In this document: piece after piece, positions 21,583-32,000 of the stretch | Numbering within the stretch: position 1 is the stretch's first letter | How the letters are laid out: every line of letters starts with the position of its first letter | NCBI GenBank assembly: GCA_045591485.1 | Contig: JAZNSV010000219.1 | Coordinates: 1-38,723, forward strand | Length of the DNA: 38,723 nucleotides | Direction: 5' to 3' | DNA from: Colimorpha sp045591485 | GTDB taxonomy: Bacteria; Bacteroidota; Bacteroidia; Bacteroidales; P3 | The notes under the pieces: generated by a model | Databases searched by the model: none | The model's input: the letters and a program-made list of their open reading frames with translations, nothing else | Told to the model about the DNA's origin: nothing | Made by a program: the position numbers and the translations under genes

Positions 21583-23403
21583 TTATTCTCCGGTATAGTT
21601 GGTCACTAATGTATCATTTACGGATATGGAATGACTGCAGTCATGAAAAGAGCTGCTCTCTGATTGTTTCATTACCCAATGTCCTAAATAATAGCCATAC
21701 TTCTTTTTCGCAGTTCCGCTAATTGAAAGCGATCCAGTAACGTGACTTAATGTTGCGTTAATGTAGCCTGTTCCTGCAATTCGACCTATCATACCGCCTG
21801 CATATATTGTAGAGCTATTGGATGATAGGTAGATATTATTCCCATTCCATTGAGAATTTTTGATTGTTGCTGTGGTATACGTAACTCTACCGATTAGTCC
21901 CCCATAGTATAATGCAGAATTGTTTGTTATTGATAATGTATTGTTGTTTACAGAACAATTGGATACCGTAAATAGATTATTTGTGGCATCACCAATTATT
22001 CCTCCAAAGTAGATAGACCCATTTGTAGGGGTGATTTCTGGTTGTATACTAACGGTGCAGGAATCTATAGTAATAACTGCATTATTGTAGGCTATAAGAC
22101 CACCAAATATTGCATTCGCTGTTTGTCCGGTTATATTATAGGAAACGGAGTCAATATTGCAATTGCTTATTCTTGTAGCTCCATTAACTCTACATATAAG
22201 CGGAGCGATTTCTATATCGCCAGAGCCTGCATATTTCAGTGTCGTGTTTCTTAGTGTTATATTTTTAATTTTAGGTTTCACTATTGTAGTGAAAAGTCCG
22301 CAATAACCATTAGAGCCTATAATCGTGAGGTTGCTTATTGTGTGCCCGTTTCCATTGAATTCTTCGCCTCGGAAACTTGAAATAGGAGTCAATGTATGGC
22401 CCTGCATGTCGATATCTGCAGTTATATGGTAGTCTTGAGCATGGTAGCCCGAGTCTGTGGCAGGACATCTCCATTTATTAGATATTGCTTCAGCCATTAG
22501 GGCAAATTCTTCTGGCGTTTTGATATAAATTTTGGCTCTGTGTCCGCCATCTATTAGTGTGTATTTGAACAGGGGTCTTTCTTTTGTGCTGCTCTCGTTC
22601 ATCGGAGTCGTCGCGTAGCCCAGTTGGTTGCGGACTAAAGAGCCGTCGCCAGTACCTGTCTGGGCCCTGTTGAAGGTGTAGCGAGTGCCTTGGTAGTGGC
22701 CGCTTACGGTGACGGTGAAGCGATTGTTGCTGTCTACGGGAGCGATGGGTATGGTGACACTCAGGCTGTCGCCTGCAGGCAGGGTTTGCCCGTCGAAGAT
22801 GAGCATCACGGTGCGGTCGGTGTCCTGCACGGGGTCGGCAGGGGCTGTGGCCGTAATGTTGCTGAAGTCGATATTGCGCCTGCCGCTGAGGCTGTAGAGG
22901 TTGCTCTGCACAATGATGTGGTCGAGGGTCAGAGTGCGGTCCAGCTCGTTGCTGATGGTGAACACCAAAGCCCCGGTGAGATGCCGGAAATGCATAGGCT
23001 TTCCACCTTCGGAGCGGGCGGCCATGGGTATTTCGAGCAGTTGGTGTCCGCTGGCATCGGTGCGATAGCGGTATTGCGCTGGCAGGCTTACTGTGGCTGC
23101 ATCGGCGCCGAGGGCGGCATCGCTGAGGCTGGCAGGGTAGAGGGCCCTGTTCACCCCGGTGGTGCTGACGGCTGTGGCCTCGATATACGCGTGGCCGTCG
23201 ATGCGACTGACGGTGGCTGTGGTGCCGTTGACACGCAGCCTGTCGCCGTCGGCCCATGTGGCGGCAACGCCATCGACAACTACCTTGGCTCCGCTGTAGC
23301 TCTCGGTTGTCACTTCGACCCACTGCTGCGGGTCATTGTCTTTTTGGCAGGCTGCGAAGAGCGTGGCCAATGCAATCAGTAGGGTGGGGTAGGCGCAGCG
23401 CAT
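21583..23403 (-). CDS. Fimbrillin-like lipoprotein with beta-solenoid C-terminal half (606 aa)
   Basis: The N-terminus (MRCAYPTLLIALATLFAACQKD) is a lipoprotein signal with Cys19. Residues about 25-270 look like the Mfa/fimbrillin-like family seen in Bacteroidales surface lipoproteins: TWADGDRLRVNGTTATV, NRALYPASL, MHFRHLTGALVFTISNEL, LTLDHIIVQSNLYSLSG, DRTVMLIFDGQTLPAGDSL. The C-terminal half starts with DYHITADIDMQGHTLTPIS and FNGNGHTISNLTIIG and continues with GLUG-like repeats such as AIFGGLIAYNNAVITIDSC, YFGGIIGDATNN and YYGGLIGRVTYTT. Base composition changes sharply inside the gene: the C-terminal coding part is AT-rich, the N-terminal part GC-rich, suggesting domain exchange. No T9SS domain, so the anchor is the lipid. 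It is last in the surface operon, 21 bases after its neighbour. Confidence 0.8.
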   Translation of the reverse strand: MRCAYPTLLIALATLFAACQKDNDPQQWVEVTTESYSGAKVVVDGVAATWADGDRLRVNGTTATVSRIDGHAYIEATAVSTTGVNRALYPASLSDAALGADAATVSLPAQYRYRTDASGHQLLEIPMAARSEGGKPMHFRHLTGALVFTISNELDRTLTLDHIIVQSNLYSLSGRRNIDFSNITATAPADPVQDTDRTVMLIFDGQTLPAGDSLSVTIPIAPVDSNNRFTVTVSGHYQGTRYTFNRAQTGTGDGSLVRNQLGYATTPMNESSTKERPLFKYTLIDGGHRAKIYIKTPEEFALMAEAISNKWRCPATDSGYHAQDYHITADIDMQGHTLTPISSFRGEEFNGNGHTISNLTIIGSNGYCGLFTTIVKPKIKNITLRNTTLKYAGSGDIEIAPLICRVNGATRISNCNIDSVSYNITGQTANAIFGGLIAYNNAVITIDSCTVSIQPEITPTNGSIYFGGIIGDATNNLFTVSNCSVNNNTLSITNNSALYYGGLIGRVTYTTATIKNSQWNGNNIYLSSNSSTIYAGGMIGRIAGTGYINATLSHVTGSLSISGTAKKKYGYYLGHWVMKQSESSSFHDCSHSISVNDTLVTNYTGE

Positions 23404-23424
23404 AGGCTCGGTTGGCGTGTTGGT

Positions 23425-25779
23425 TTAATGGGTTGTGTACGTGTAGAAGGCGGGCACGGTGCCGTCGGAACGCCAGACGCGGAGTGTGTCGGCTCCGGTG
23501 TAGCTTGCGGCCATGGTGCTGCGGTTGCTGTTGAGCAGGCCGAGCAGTTGATCGGCGCCGCTGCCGATGAGTGCCGAGGCGCTCTGGTTGGTGACGCCCG
23601 TCTGGTCGGCTCCCACGAGGAAGCAATTGGTGAGGTTGGAAGTCGTTGAGGCTGGATCGCCGTAGAAGAGACGTGTGGTGGTGTTGGTCTCGTAGGCGTA
23701 GCAGTTGGCTACGGTGCCACCGGTATGGCGTCCGATGAGACCACCGGCGATGCCATCGCTGTTGATGCGGTTCATGTGGTTGAAGTAGGCGTAGCAGTTG
23801 GCCACGGTGCCGCCGCTCATGGTGCCCACGAGGCCACCGGCCACATGGCTTGCAGCGCTGATGGTGAGCACAACGATGTCGTTGTTGATGAACGAGTTGA
23901 GGACTTTGCCGTTGCTGAGGTTGGCCACGATAGAACCGATGGTGCTGCCGCGGAGCGAGATGTCGCTGTAGCAGTAGTTGACGACGGCGCCGATTGCGGC
24001 CTGGCTATTGACGATGGCACCGACAGTACCCGTGGTGATGATGAGTCCGTCGGAGCTGGCATAGCAGTGTTCGACACGCCCTTCATTCTGATAGACGATG
24101 CCGCCCCAGTTGGTGGCCGACGAGCTGATGCGTCCGGCAAAGTAGCTGTCGTAGATGGAACCGTTGTTGGTGTAGCAGATACCAGCTGCCGTCGATGCAG
24201 AATAGACAGCGGCGGGCGAGCCGAAGTAGCAGCCGCGGATGGTGCCGTTGTTGAGATAGCAGATGCCGGCAAAGCTGTTGCTCGCCGAGACGGCGGCTTC
24301 GCATCCGCTGCCTATGATGGTGCCGTTGTTGGTTACGCAGATGCCGGAGAAGCAATAGTTGGCGGTGAATTGTATTGGAGCGTCGTCGACCGAACGCAGG
24401 CGGCAGTTGACAATGGTGCCGTTGTTGGTGGCGCAGAAAGGCGACCAGTTGCGTGTGGGGGCGATGTTGATGGAGCCTCGTTTTACACTGAGACCTTCCA
24501 CACGGCTATCGCTGCTGATGCTTGCAAAGAGGGGTATGGAACTGTTGTTGGTGATGCCGGGGTTGCTGCCATTGCTGGCGCCATAGGTCATGATGCCGGT
24601 GAAGTTCTCGATGCCGTAGTCTTTCCAGTTGTCGTTGTTGAGGGTGATGGTAGAGGTCATGATGCGGAAGTGCGTATTGGCCGTTACCTTTTGGTTGTTG
24701 ATGCGCACATTTCCGTTCACGGGGTTGTGGAACTGTATGCGGAGATAGTTGAGGTCGTCGATGGTGTAGATTTTGAACGGGCGCGCAGCGGTGCCGTTGC
24801 CAACGAGGCCGGCTGAGGCCGAACCTTCACCTGTCGAACTGCTGGCCTCCCACGTCTGGATGTTGAGGGCCTGCATATAGGTGATGCCATTGCGGCGCAT
24901 GGGTGCCGTGAAGCTGGCACTGCAGTGTTTTCCTTCGGTGTCGTAGATGGTGACGTTGAAGTTGTGCGACACTGTGGTGTTGCGGGTCTCAAAGGCAGGT
25001 ATGACGACATAGAAAGTGTGCAGCGAATTGGCTCCCATTGTGGAAAGCGCTGCGTTGTTGCAGGTCAGGTTGAGTGTCTTGTGCGCTTCGTCTGTGACAG
25101 TGCTGATCAGGTATGGGTCGGCGGTCTTGTAGCCGGTGATATTGAATGTGCCCCAAAGCTGTTTGTCTGATTTGATTTCGACGTGGTCGATGATGTGTTC
25201 GGTTCCGTCGCTGTTGAAGAACTGCAGACGCACGATGCAGCCGAGAGAGTGGAAGTCGAGGTTGGCGGGCTGGTAGTTGTCGATTTCGCTGCTGTAGGCC
25301 GAGCCGCCATACCATGCCACCATCGGGAATATATTGCGGTCGAACGAAGTGTCGCAGGTCAGCGGCTGGTTTTGCTCAAGGTTGATCCTGATGTCGAAAT
25401 TGCTGCTGCCGCTGTTTGTGGAAACGATGTTGCCGCTATTCCGCGGGAAGAGGCCTACGAAGTATTTCGACTCATAGTCGAGTTCGGTAATGAAGACTCC
25501 GTTGTATTCCTCGAAGTCGGTACCTGCACCCGCACCCGAATTGACAAGTGTGCCAACGCTCCATTCCGAGCCCGATATGTCAGAGGCGATGTCTATCTCG
25601 TCGCCAATCTCCCAATAGATCCAGCGCTCGCGGGCCAGAAGCACTTTTGAGTCGTCGTTGCCTATTTGCTCGATGGTCGAGTTGAAGTTGAATTTGCGCA
25701 TCTCGTGGTCTCTCTCGCACGATGTCAGTGCGAGGGCCGCCGTCATGAGCAGAGCCAGTATTGTCAGTGTCTTTTTCAC
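23425..25779 (-). CDS. Fimbrillin-like lipoprotein with GLUG-type repeats (784 aa)
   Basis: The protein begins MKKTLTILALLMTAALALTSC with a clear lipobox (Cys21); this requires a GTG start at 25779, which I accept because MKK and the whole signal follow it. Residues about 28-315 form a fimbrillin-like N-domain (RWIYWEIGDEIDIASDISG, YFVGLFPRNSGNIV, LGCIVRLQFFNSDG, THFRIMTSTITLNN nearby). From about 440 the protein is a chain of roughly 20-30 residue GLUG-like repeats, many reading GICYLNNGTIRGCYFGS, GICYTNNGSIYDSYFAG, GGLVGTMSGGTVANCYAY, GGLIGRHTGGTVANCYAY. These form beta-solenoids in related surface proteins. It lies between the 70-residue peptide (37 bases upstream) and the second lipoprotein, in one operon. 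Likely exposed on the outer membrane; binding partner unknown. Confidence 0.82.
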   Translation of the reverse strand: MKKTLTILALLMTAALALTSCERDHEMRKFNFNSTIEQIGNDDSKVLLARERWIYWEIGDEIDIASDISGSEWSVGTLVNSGAGAGTDFEEYNGVFITELDYESKYFVGLFPRNSGNIVSTNSGSSNFDIRINLEQNQPLTCDTSFDRNIFPMVAWYGGSAYSSEIDNYQPANLDFHSLGCIVRLQFFNSDGTEHIIDHVEIKSDKQLWGTFNITGYKTADPYLISTVTDEAHKTLNLTCNNAALSTMGANSLHTFYVVIPAFETRNTTVSHNFNVTIYDTEGKHCSASFTAPMRRNGITYMQALNIQTWEASSSTGEGSASAGLVGNGTAARPFKIYTIDDLNYLRIQFHNPVNGNVRINNQKVTANTHFRIMTSTITLNNDNWKDYGIENFTGIMTYGASNGSNPGITNNSSIPLFASISSDSRVEGLSVKRGSINIAPTRNWSPFCATNNGTIVNCRLRSVDDAPIQFTANYCFSGICVTNNGTIIGSGCEAAVSASNSFAGICYLNNGTIRGCYFGSPAAVYSASTAAGICYTNNGSIYDSYFAGRISSSATNWGGIVYQNEGRVEHCYASSDGLIITTGTVGAIVNSQAAIGAVVNYCYSDISLRGSTIGSIVANLSNGKVLNSFINNDIVVLTISAASHVAGGLVGTMSGGTVANCYAYFNHMNRINSDGIAGGLIGRHTGGTVANCYAYETNTTTRLFYGDPASTTSNLTNCFLVGADQTGVTNQSASALIGSGADQLLGLLNSNRSTMAASYTGADTLRVWRSDGTVPAFYTYTTH

Positions 25780-25816
25780 GTTGTCTGTTGTTTAAGCTTT
25801 GAACGTTTTTTGTGTT

Positions 25817-26029
25817 TTAGAAACTCCAGATACCAGTTTCGTATTCACCGCTTTCGTTGGTGTATTCGGTCATTTCGTCGCTGGCACGGCGTATGCCGCG
25901 GTCTTCGCCCTCGATGAGGACGTAGTCGCGCATGCGGTTTTCGTTGGTGAGACCTACAGAGTTGGCAAAGCCTTTCTCCGGGCTGTAGAGATATGTCTCA
26001 AGTAGCGGTTTTATATATTGTTTTTTCAT
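25817..26029 (-). CDS. Short uncharacterised peptide of the surface operon (70 aa)
   Basis: The 70-residue product begins MKKQYIKPLLETYLYSPEKG, has no signal peptide, and ends with an acidic, aromatic tail (TEYTNESGEYETGIWSF). The N-terminal MKK-YIKP pattern is one I associate with short Bacteroidales peptides encoded near surface-protein genes, but I cannot name a family. The gene fits tightly between the giant T9SS gene (18 bases) and the first lipoprotein (37 bases), which supports that it is real. It could be a small regulator, chaperone or precursor peptide; none of these is shown. Confidence 0.65.
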   Translation of the reverse strand: MKKQYIKPLLETYLYSPEKGFANSVGLTNENRMRDYVLIEGEDRGIRRASDEMTEYTNESGEYETGIWSF

Positions 26030-26047
26030 GATTTAATCTTTTTTGTG

Positions 26048-29000
26048 CTACTTTTTGATGAGTTTCTGAATTGTCACATTGGTGGCGGTATGCACGCGGA
26101 GATAGTAGACACCGCTGCTGAGGTTGAACACGTCGAAGGTGACGCGGTGGCCGTCGTTGGTGGTGTAGTCGGCCAGCGTGCGGCCTTCGTTGTCGTAGAG
26201 TTCCACATGCTGCAGTCCGTCGGCCTCGACGTTGACAACGGATGTTGTCGGGTTGGGGTAGATGTGGATGTCGGCAGCACTGGGCTCTTCAATCACTTCG
26301 GGTATGTCGTTGTTGCCGAAGAAGGTGAGGGTCAGTGTGATGATGCTGTCGCAGCCGGTCGAGGTGCTCAGAGTGTCGCTCAGCACGATGGTGGCGCGGC
26401 CTTCGGCGTCGAGGGTGTTGCGAAGCAGTTCTGTCTCGGTCGGGCTCAGGTAGAAGCCGTAGCCGGTGTAGGGCTGGCCCACATGGCCGGTGTCGGCATG
26501 GCTCTCGTGAGAGCTGTGTCCAACGTAGAAGAGCAGGGTAGAGGTGCTGTCTATCATCTCGACGCTGTCGACCACATGCACTGTCAGGCTTTCACCGTCG
26601 TTGTAGTGCTGGCCTTGGTAGACGATGCTGTCGCAGCCGTGGATGGCGATGGTGTTGTTGACGGGTATGAGGTCGGGTGTGCCGAAGACTGGATAGCCGC
26701 CATTGCGTCTGTCGAGGTCGCTGCGCCATGTCAGGTAGTCGCCGTCGGAGTGGTCGCGCACCCAGCGGTTGAGGGCGCGGGTCAGGTTGTCGACTCCGTA
26801 GGCCTCTGTGGCCAGTGTCACCTGGTTGCCGCTGCCTTCGAAGGCAACGGTGGTGGCAACAGAGGCTCCGTTACGCTGCTGGCCGACATTGGTTTTGGTC
26901 GAGCCTGTCTCGTAGTAGTTGTAGTCGGCCTGTGTGCCTTGGTCGGCCACAGCCGCAACAGCTCCACTGATGGCAGAACCGGTCAGGTCGCCATAGACAT
27001 AGTTGTTTTCGATGATGGCGTTCTTGGAGTAGCCCGCCACACCGCCGACACGCTCAGGATGTCCTTCGTTCTTGACATGAGCGTAGTTGTTGATAATCTG
27101 GCCGTAGTTGGCGGCAGTCTTGGCGCGGAAGAGTCGGTTGGTGGGAGCCACACCGTCCATCGAACCCGCGATGCTGCCCTGGTATAGGGCGTTGTTGCGG
27201 ATGTCGACATAGGTGTAGTTGTTGTGGATCTTGCTCGACTTGCCGGTGCCGACCACACCGCCTGTGTAGACGGCATCGCCTACAAACTTGGCTCCGACAT
27301 AGAGGTTCTTGGTCAGGCTGTCGTTCTCCGACTTGGCCACCAGACCACCGCTGGCGTAGTGGGTGGTGATGATGGTCGCCTTGACGTCGTCGATCTCGCT
27401 GTCGACCTTGCAGCCTGCAATCTTGGAGTTGCGCGAGTCGGCAGCCATGGCAGCAGAATACTGAGCGCCGCGCACCAAGGCACCGGTGAGCTGGATGCCC
27501 ACGATGCGAGCCGAGTCGATGTGGCCGAAGAAGCCCACATAGTCGGCATTAGGCTCGTTGGCGATGACGCTCTTTATGACGATGTAGTCGGTGGTAGTGT
27601 CGCTGCCGCTGATGGTGACCAGCGGAGTGGTGCTGGTGTCGTTGCTGCCAACACCGATAAAGTAGCCGCGGAACGGATGCTGTGTGGTTCCAATGGGAGT
27701 CCAAAGGAATTCACTCATGTCGTATGCGCTGTTGTCGGATTTCTTGTGGATGTAGACGTTGTTGAAGTAGAATTCGCGAGCCTGTGTGCCGTTGATACCG
27801 TTGACAACGCTGATGAACCAGGCAAGGCCGCGTTCGTCGTAGATGTGGACATCGTCGTTGTAGGTGGTCACGTAGCTGGCCTTTTGGCTACCAGCCATCG
27901 GGCGCTCGTCGTAGTAATAGTGGTCAGAGAGTTCGGCACGTGCTATCGAGGTGCTGCGGATGGTGTCTATCCAGTGGCGGGTCGGGCCGAAGTAGGCGGT
28001 GACGGTATCCGAGTGAGGCGGCACCATGTAGTTGGCATAGGGTTTGTAGTACGGGTCGAAATCCCACATGATGAATTCTTCGCCGGGCTTGGGTGAGGTG
28101 AAGAGACTGATGATATCGCCCTCGCAGAACGAGAGGCTGTCAAGCGGGTTGTTGTTTTCATCGGTGCCGACGAGGATATCCTCGGTGCCGGGCACAGATA
28201 CTGCCACGTAGCCGCTGTTGGGCGACCATACGCGCGGCGTGATCTTGATGGCCTTGAACTGACGCAAGCCGCGAGCGGTGTCGCCAATGGTATTGGCTTT
28301 GGAGTAGGTGGTGTCTATCCATGCGTCGGTCGGCAGGTGCTCGTCGAGGGTTGCGCTGGTCTCCTTGGTGAATTTCACCGGCGTCTCGTCGACGGTGTTC
28401 TTGTAGAGACGCACTTTCACGTTCTTGGTCAGCGTGCAATGCTTCGAAGCGTCGGTAGCTGTGACGGTGTAGTTGAGCTCTTCCTCAAGCTGGTCGTGGC
28501 GCATGGCGACATGGCCGGTGTAGAATGTGTCGGCCACGGCGGCCTCGTAGCTGCTGTAGTTGTGGCCGTCTATCAGCTTGTTCATCTCGACGTCGGAACC
28601 GGTTGTCTTGCGGTAGCGGTCGTTGACATTGGTCACATTGTTGTGCCACGTGTATTCGTAGGGGAAGAAGCCACCCTGGATGCGGTAGATCATTGTGTCG
28701 CCGCCGGTGGGGCAGGTGGCGGTGGCCAGTGCGCCGTAGCGCAGTGCATCGCCAGGATATACGTTGCTTCCTGCCAGCATGGGCACGTCTCCTGCAGCCT
28801 GGAATCTGAATGTGGCGCAGCGGGCCAGATAGAGGCGCTGGCTGTTGACTCCGTAGTTGTAGAAGGTGAAGAAGTCGGGATTGTCGGAGAAGAAGATGCT
28901 GTCGTTGTCGGCTTCTCCAAGGTGTGTGGCGTTGCCTTGGTAGACAATCTGGATGGTGTCGCGCAGATTGCCGGCCAGGTCGGGGAACCACTTGCTCACA

Positions 29001-32000
29001 CCGATGTGCGATTTACTGGGCAGAGCGTAGTTTCCGAACACAATCACCTCGCTCTTCTTGTCATTCGTGTCTTTGTACGCAGCTATGGCGGCGGCTCCGG
29101 TAATGCCATCGGGCACGCTGGTGGGCTCTTCGCGCACCAGCAGCACATTGGCCTTGGTCTTGTCGCTGGCTGTGTTGTAGGCCTCGCTGTTGAAGTCGTA
29201 GTGTATCAGCTTGTCGACACCGCCAACACTGGTGGTGTGGTCAGCCCAGTATTTGTCGGTGCTGTTCGGGTCGTATGCATAGTTGTCCTCGATGAGCACT
29301 GCAGTGTTGGTGTTGGACTGTTTCAGCTCTATCGTGCCGCCGTCGAGATATACAGCGCCGCTCAGCGGGTGGTTGGCCTCGGTGTCTTGTTTGACCACGA
29401 GGTTGTTCTTGACGGTCACGTTGTTGATCAGGCTCAGTGTGCCGCCGTCGGTCACGCTGATGGTGCCGTTGAGCATGGCGTTGCTGCCGGTGTAGCCGTT
29501 GTAGTTTTCGCGCACGATGACGTCGTTCTGCAGCAGCACCGTGGCATCGTCGGTGACGGCTATGATGGGTCCGTAGGCCATGTTGGTGTCCGAATACTTC
29601 ACATCGCCGGTGGCTATAGCGTTGTAGAGCAGCTTGTGTGTCTCGTCGGGATAGGTTGCACCTTCGCCGGCGATGGTCTTGCCAATCATTGTGCCCTTGA
29701 AGTCGATGCAGCTCGCCGTCAGCACAGTGCCTTTGCCCGAGACCACAAACATTGGTCCGCGATATACGTGCTCTTCGCCTGGCAGTATGTCGTGGTGTCC
29801 GTCGTATCTGATAATAGGTATCGGCATATATTCCATACCCTTGATGAACACTTGGTCGCCGCCTTTGATGTTCAGCGTGTCGATGATGGCAATTACGTCG
29901 CCTTCCTGGTACACACGCACGAGGGCTTCATATATGTTGCTGAGGTAGTAATGGGGGTTCTTGCCAACCAATAGGGCAGTGGCGGGGTTGTCGTAGTCCT
30001 GCTCGGTGGCCATGCGTGCACCTTTGGCGGTGCCGCTTCTCAGCGTGTCTCCCGGGGTGCCACGCGAGGTGACGTAGATGGTGTCGCCGCGTTCGCGGGT
30101 CTTGACGTTGATGGTGACGTTGAAGCGGTTGGGCTCGTTGTATTTACCACCGGTATACGACACCATGCCGAGCACCACTTTGCCCACATAGCTTTTGCCG
30201 GGGAAAGTCTCGTAGAGTCGGCTGCCGTCGTAGTTGAACAGCACGTTGATGGCGGCCTCGCCGCGTCCGTCCAGTTCGCCTATCTTCAGGCCGTGGTCGC
30301 CGGGTACCGGATTGCCCTCGCCGTCGGTTTGGCCGACATACGCAGAGTGAATCGTGTGGGTTGCATCTTTGTAGTATTCGTCGTTGCTTGTAGCGGTGCG
30401 GATTGGTGTGTGCGAATCGCCATTGAACACTTCCGTGTAGAGGTTCAAGGTGTCGTCTCTCTTGCTGTGCCAACCCACTGCCGACACCAGGGTGTTCGAG
30501 ATGTTGTCCACAGGCTGTATCGACATGCCGAAGTAGCTGTGCTTGCTGTTCTCCTGGTTCTTGATGAGGTTCACGTCGTCTGTCATGAAGAACCAGTCGG
30601 GGTCGATGGCGCTTGTAATTGTGTCGCCGTTGGCCTGGTTGTTTGCAGGTCCCGAGGTGAGGCTTGTCGGCATCCACGACACGGTCTCGAGGTAGAGTTC
30701 GCGGTGCTGCAGTGTGGCCGGGAGCACCACCTTGCGCGAGATGAGGTCGTTGGCGCCTTCGTTGTACATGGCCAGCACCTCGTATTCCATGTTGTTGAAG
30801 TCTTGCAGGATGGTCGAGATGGTGATTTCGACCTCGATGGGGGCGTTCAGGTTACTGTCTATCCACACCAGTTCGTCCAGGGTGTGACCGGCCAGTGCCA
30901 CGGTGTCGCCGCTGGCGTTCACGTGGGCCACGGGTATGGTGTCGTTTTCGGTGCCTATTTTGACAAACTGGCCTGCAGCGTTGCGCAGCAGCACTGCATG
31001 GTATTCGTTGAGGGTGAAGTTGACCGTGCCTACCAGCGTGTGGGCGAAGTCGTTGTTGTAGAGCATGTAGAGGTCAAGCTCAGGCGAGGTGTTCTGTGCG
31101 GCGCCCACCTGTGCCGTGGCGAAGTTGCTCACCAGGTTGGTGTAGGCGTTGCCCGAGATGGTCGAGCCGTCGACCCAGCCGGTCATGCTCGGGGGGGCGT
31201 TGGTGCTGAAGTTTTCGCCCGACTGCATCATCAGTCCGAAGTACTGGCGTTCGCCGGCACCGGTGTGAATGTTGCTCACGCCAACCAGGCCGCCGCCGAC
31301 GGATATGCCCAGCTGTTGCCATTCGCCGTTGGCTGCGGGTTCCACTTTGCTGGCGTCGGTAGCGCTGTTGTATTCCTTTGCGTTAGACACGGTGTCGATG
31401 CGCCAGGTGTCGGTCAGGCTGTCCCATTCGCGTTTCACTCTGTAGCTCACATCGGTCAGGCGCATCTCCGAGTTCTCGTCGTAGATCACCACGCCCATCG
31501 GGTCTATCTTGTAGTAGTTTCCGGGGCTGGTGGGCGGCAGCACGAGCTTCGACTTGGCAATGGCGAAGTTGTAGAGCATGTCGGTGCCGGTGGTGTCGAG
31601 CAGGGTGATGCGTTTGTTCTCTTCCAGACGTGTGGGGTTACTGTGGGCCAGGATGACGGCATAGCGGCGGCGGATACCCTGGCCGATAGACCACACGCGG
31701 TAGGTCTCGCCGTAGTTGTCGTAGCGGTATTCCCACGACTCCGAGTTGTCGAAGCCCGGTGTCGACCAGTGGACGGTGGTGCCGCTGAAGTCGAGCACAT
31801 AGCGCGACGAGTCGGCGCAGACCGGCATGAAGCCGCCGTCGTTGAGGTTGGTTCCTTCGTATTTCGAGCGGGCCGTGATGACGGCGTTGGTGCCCGACTG
31901 TGCCACGATGAAGGCGAAGCCGTTCACAGAGGCGTAGGTGCCAGTGGGCGAGATAAGGTCGACGTTGATACCGTTGTTCATCACCAGAGCCGTCTGCTTG

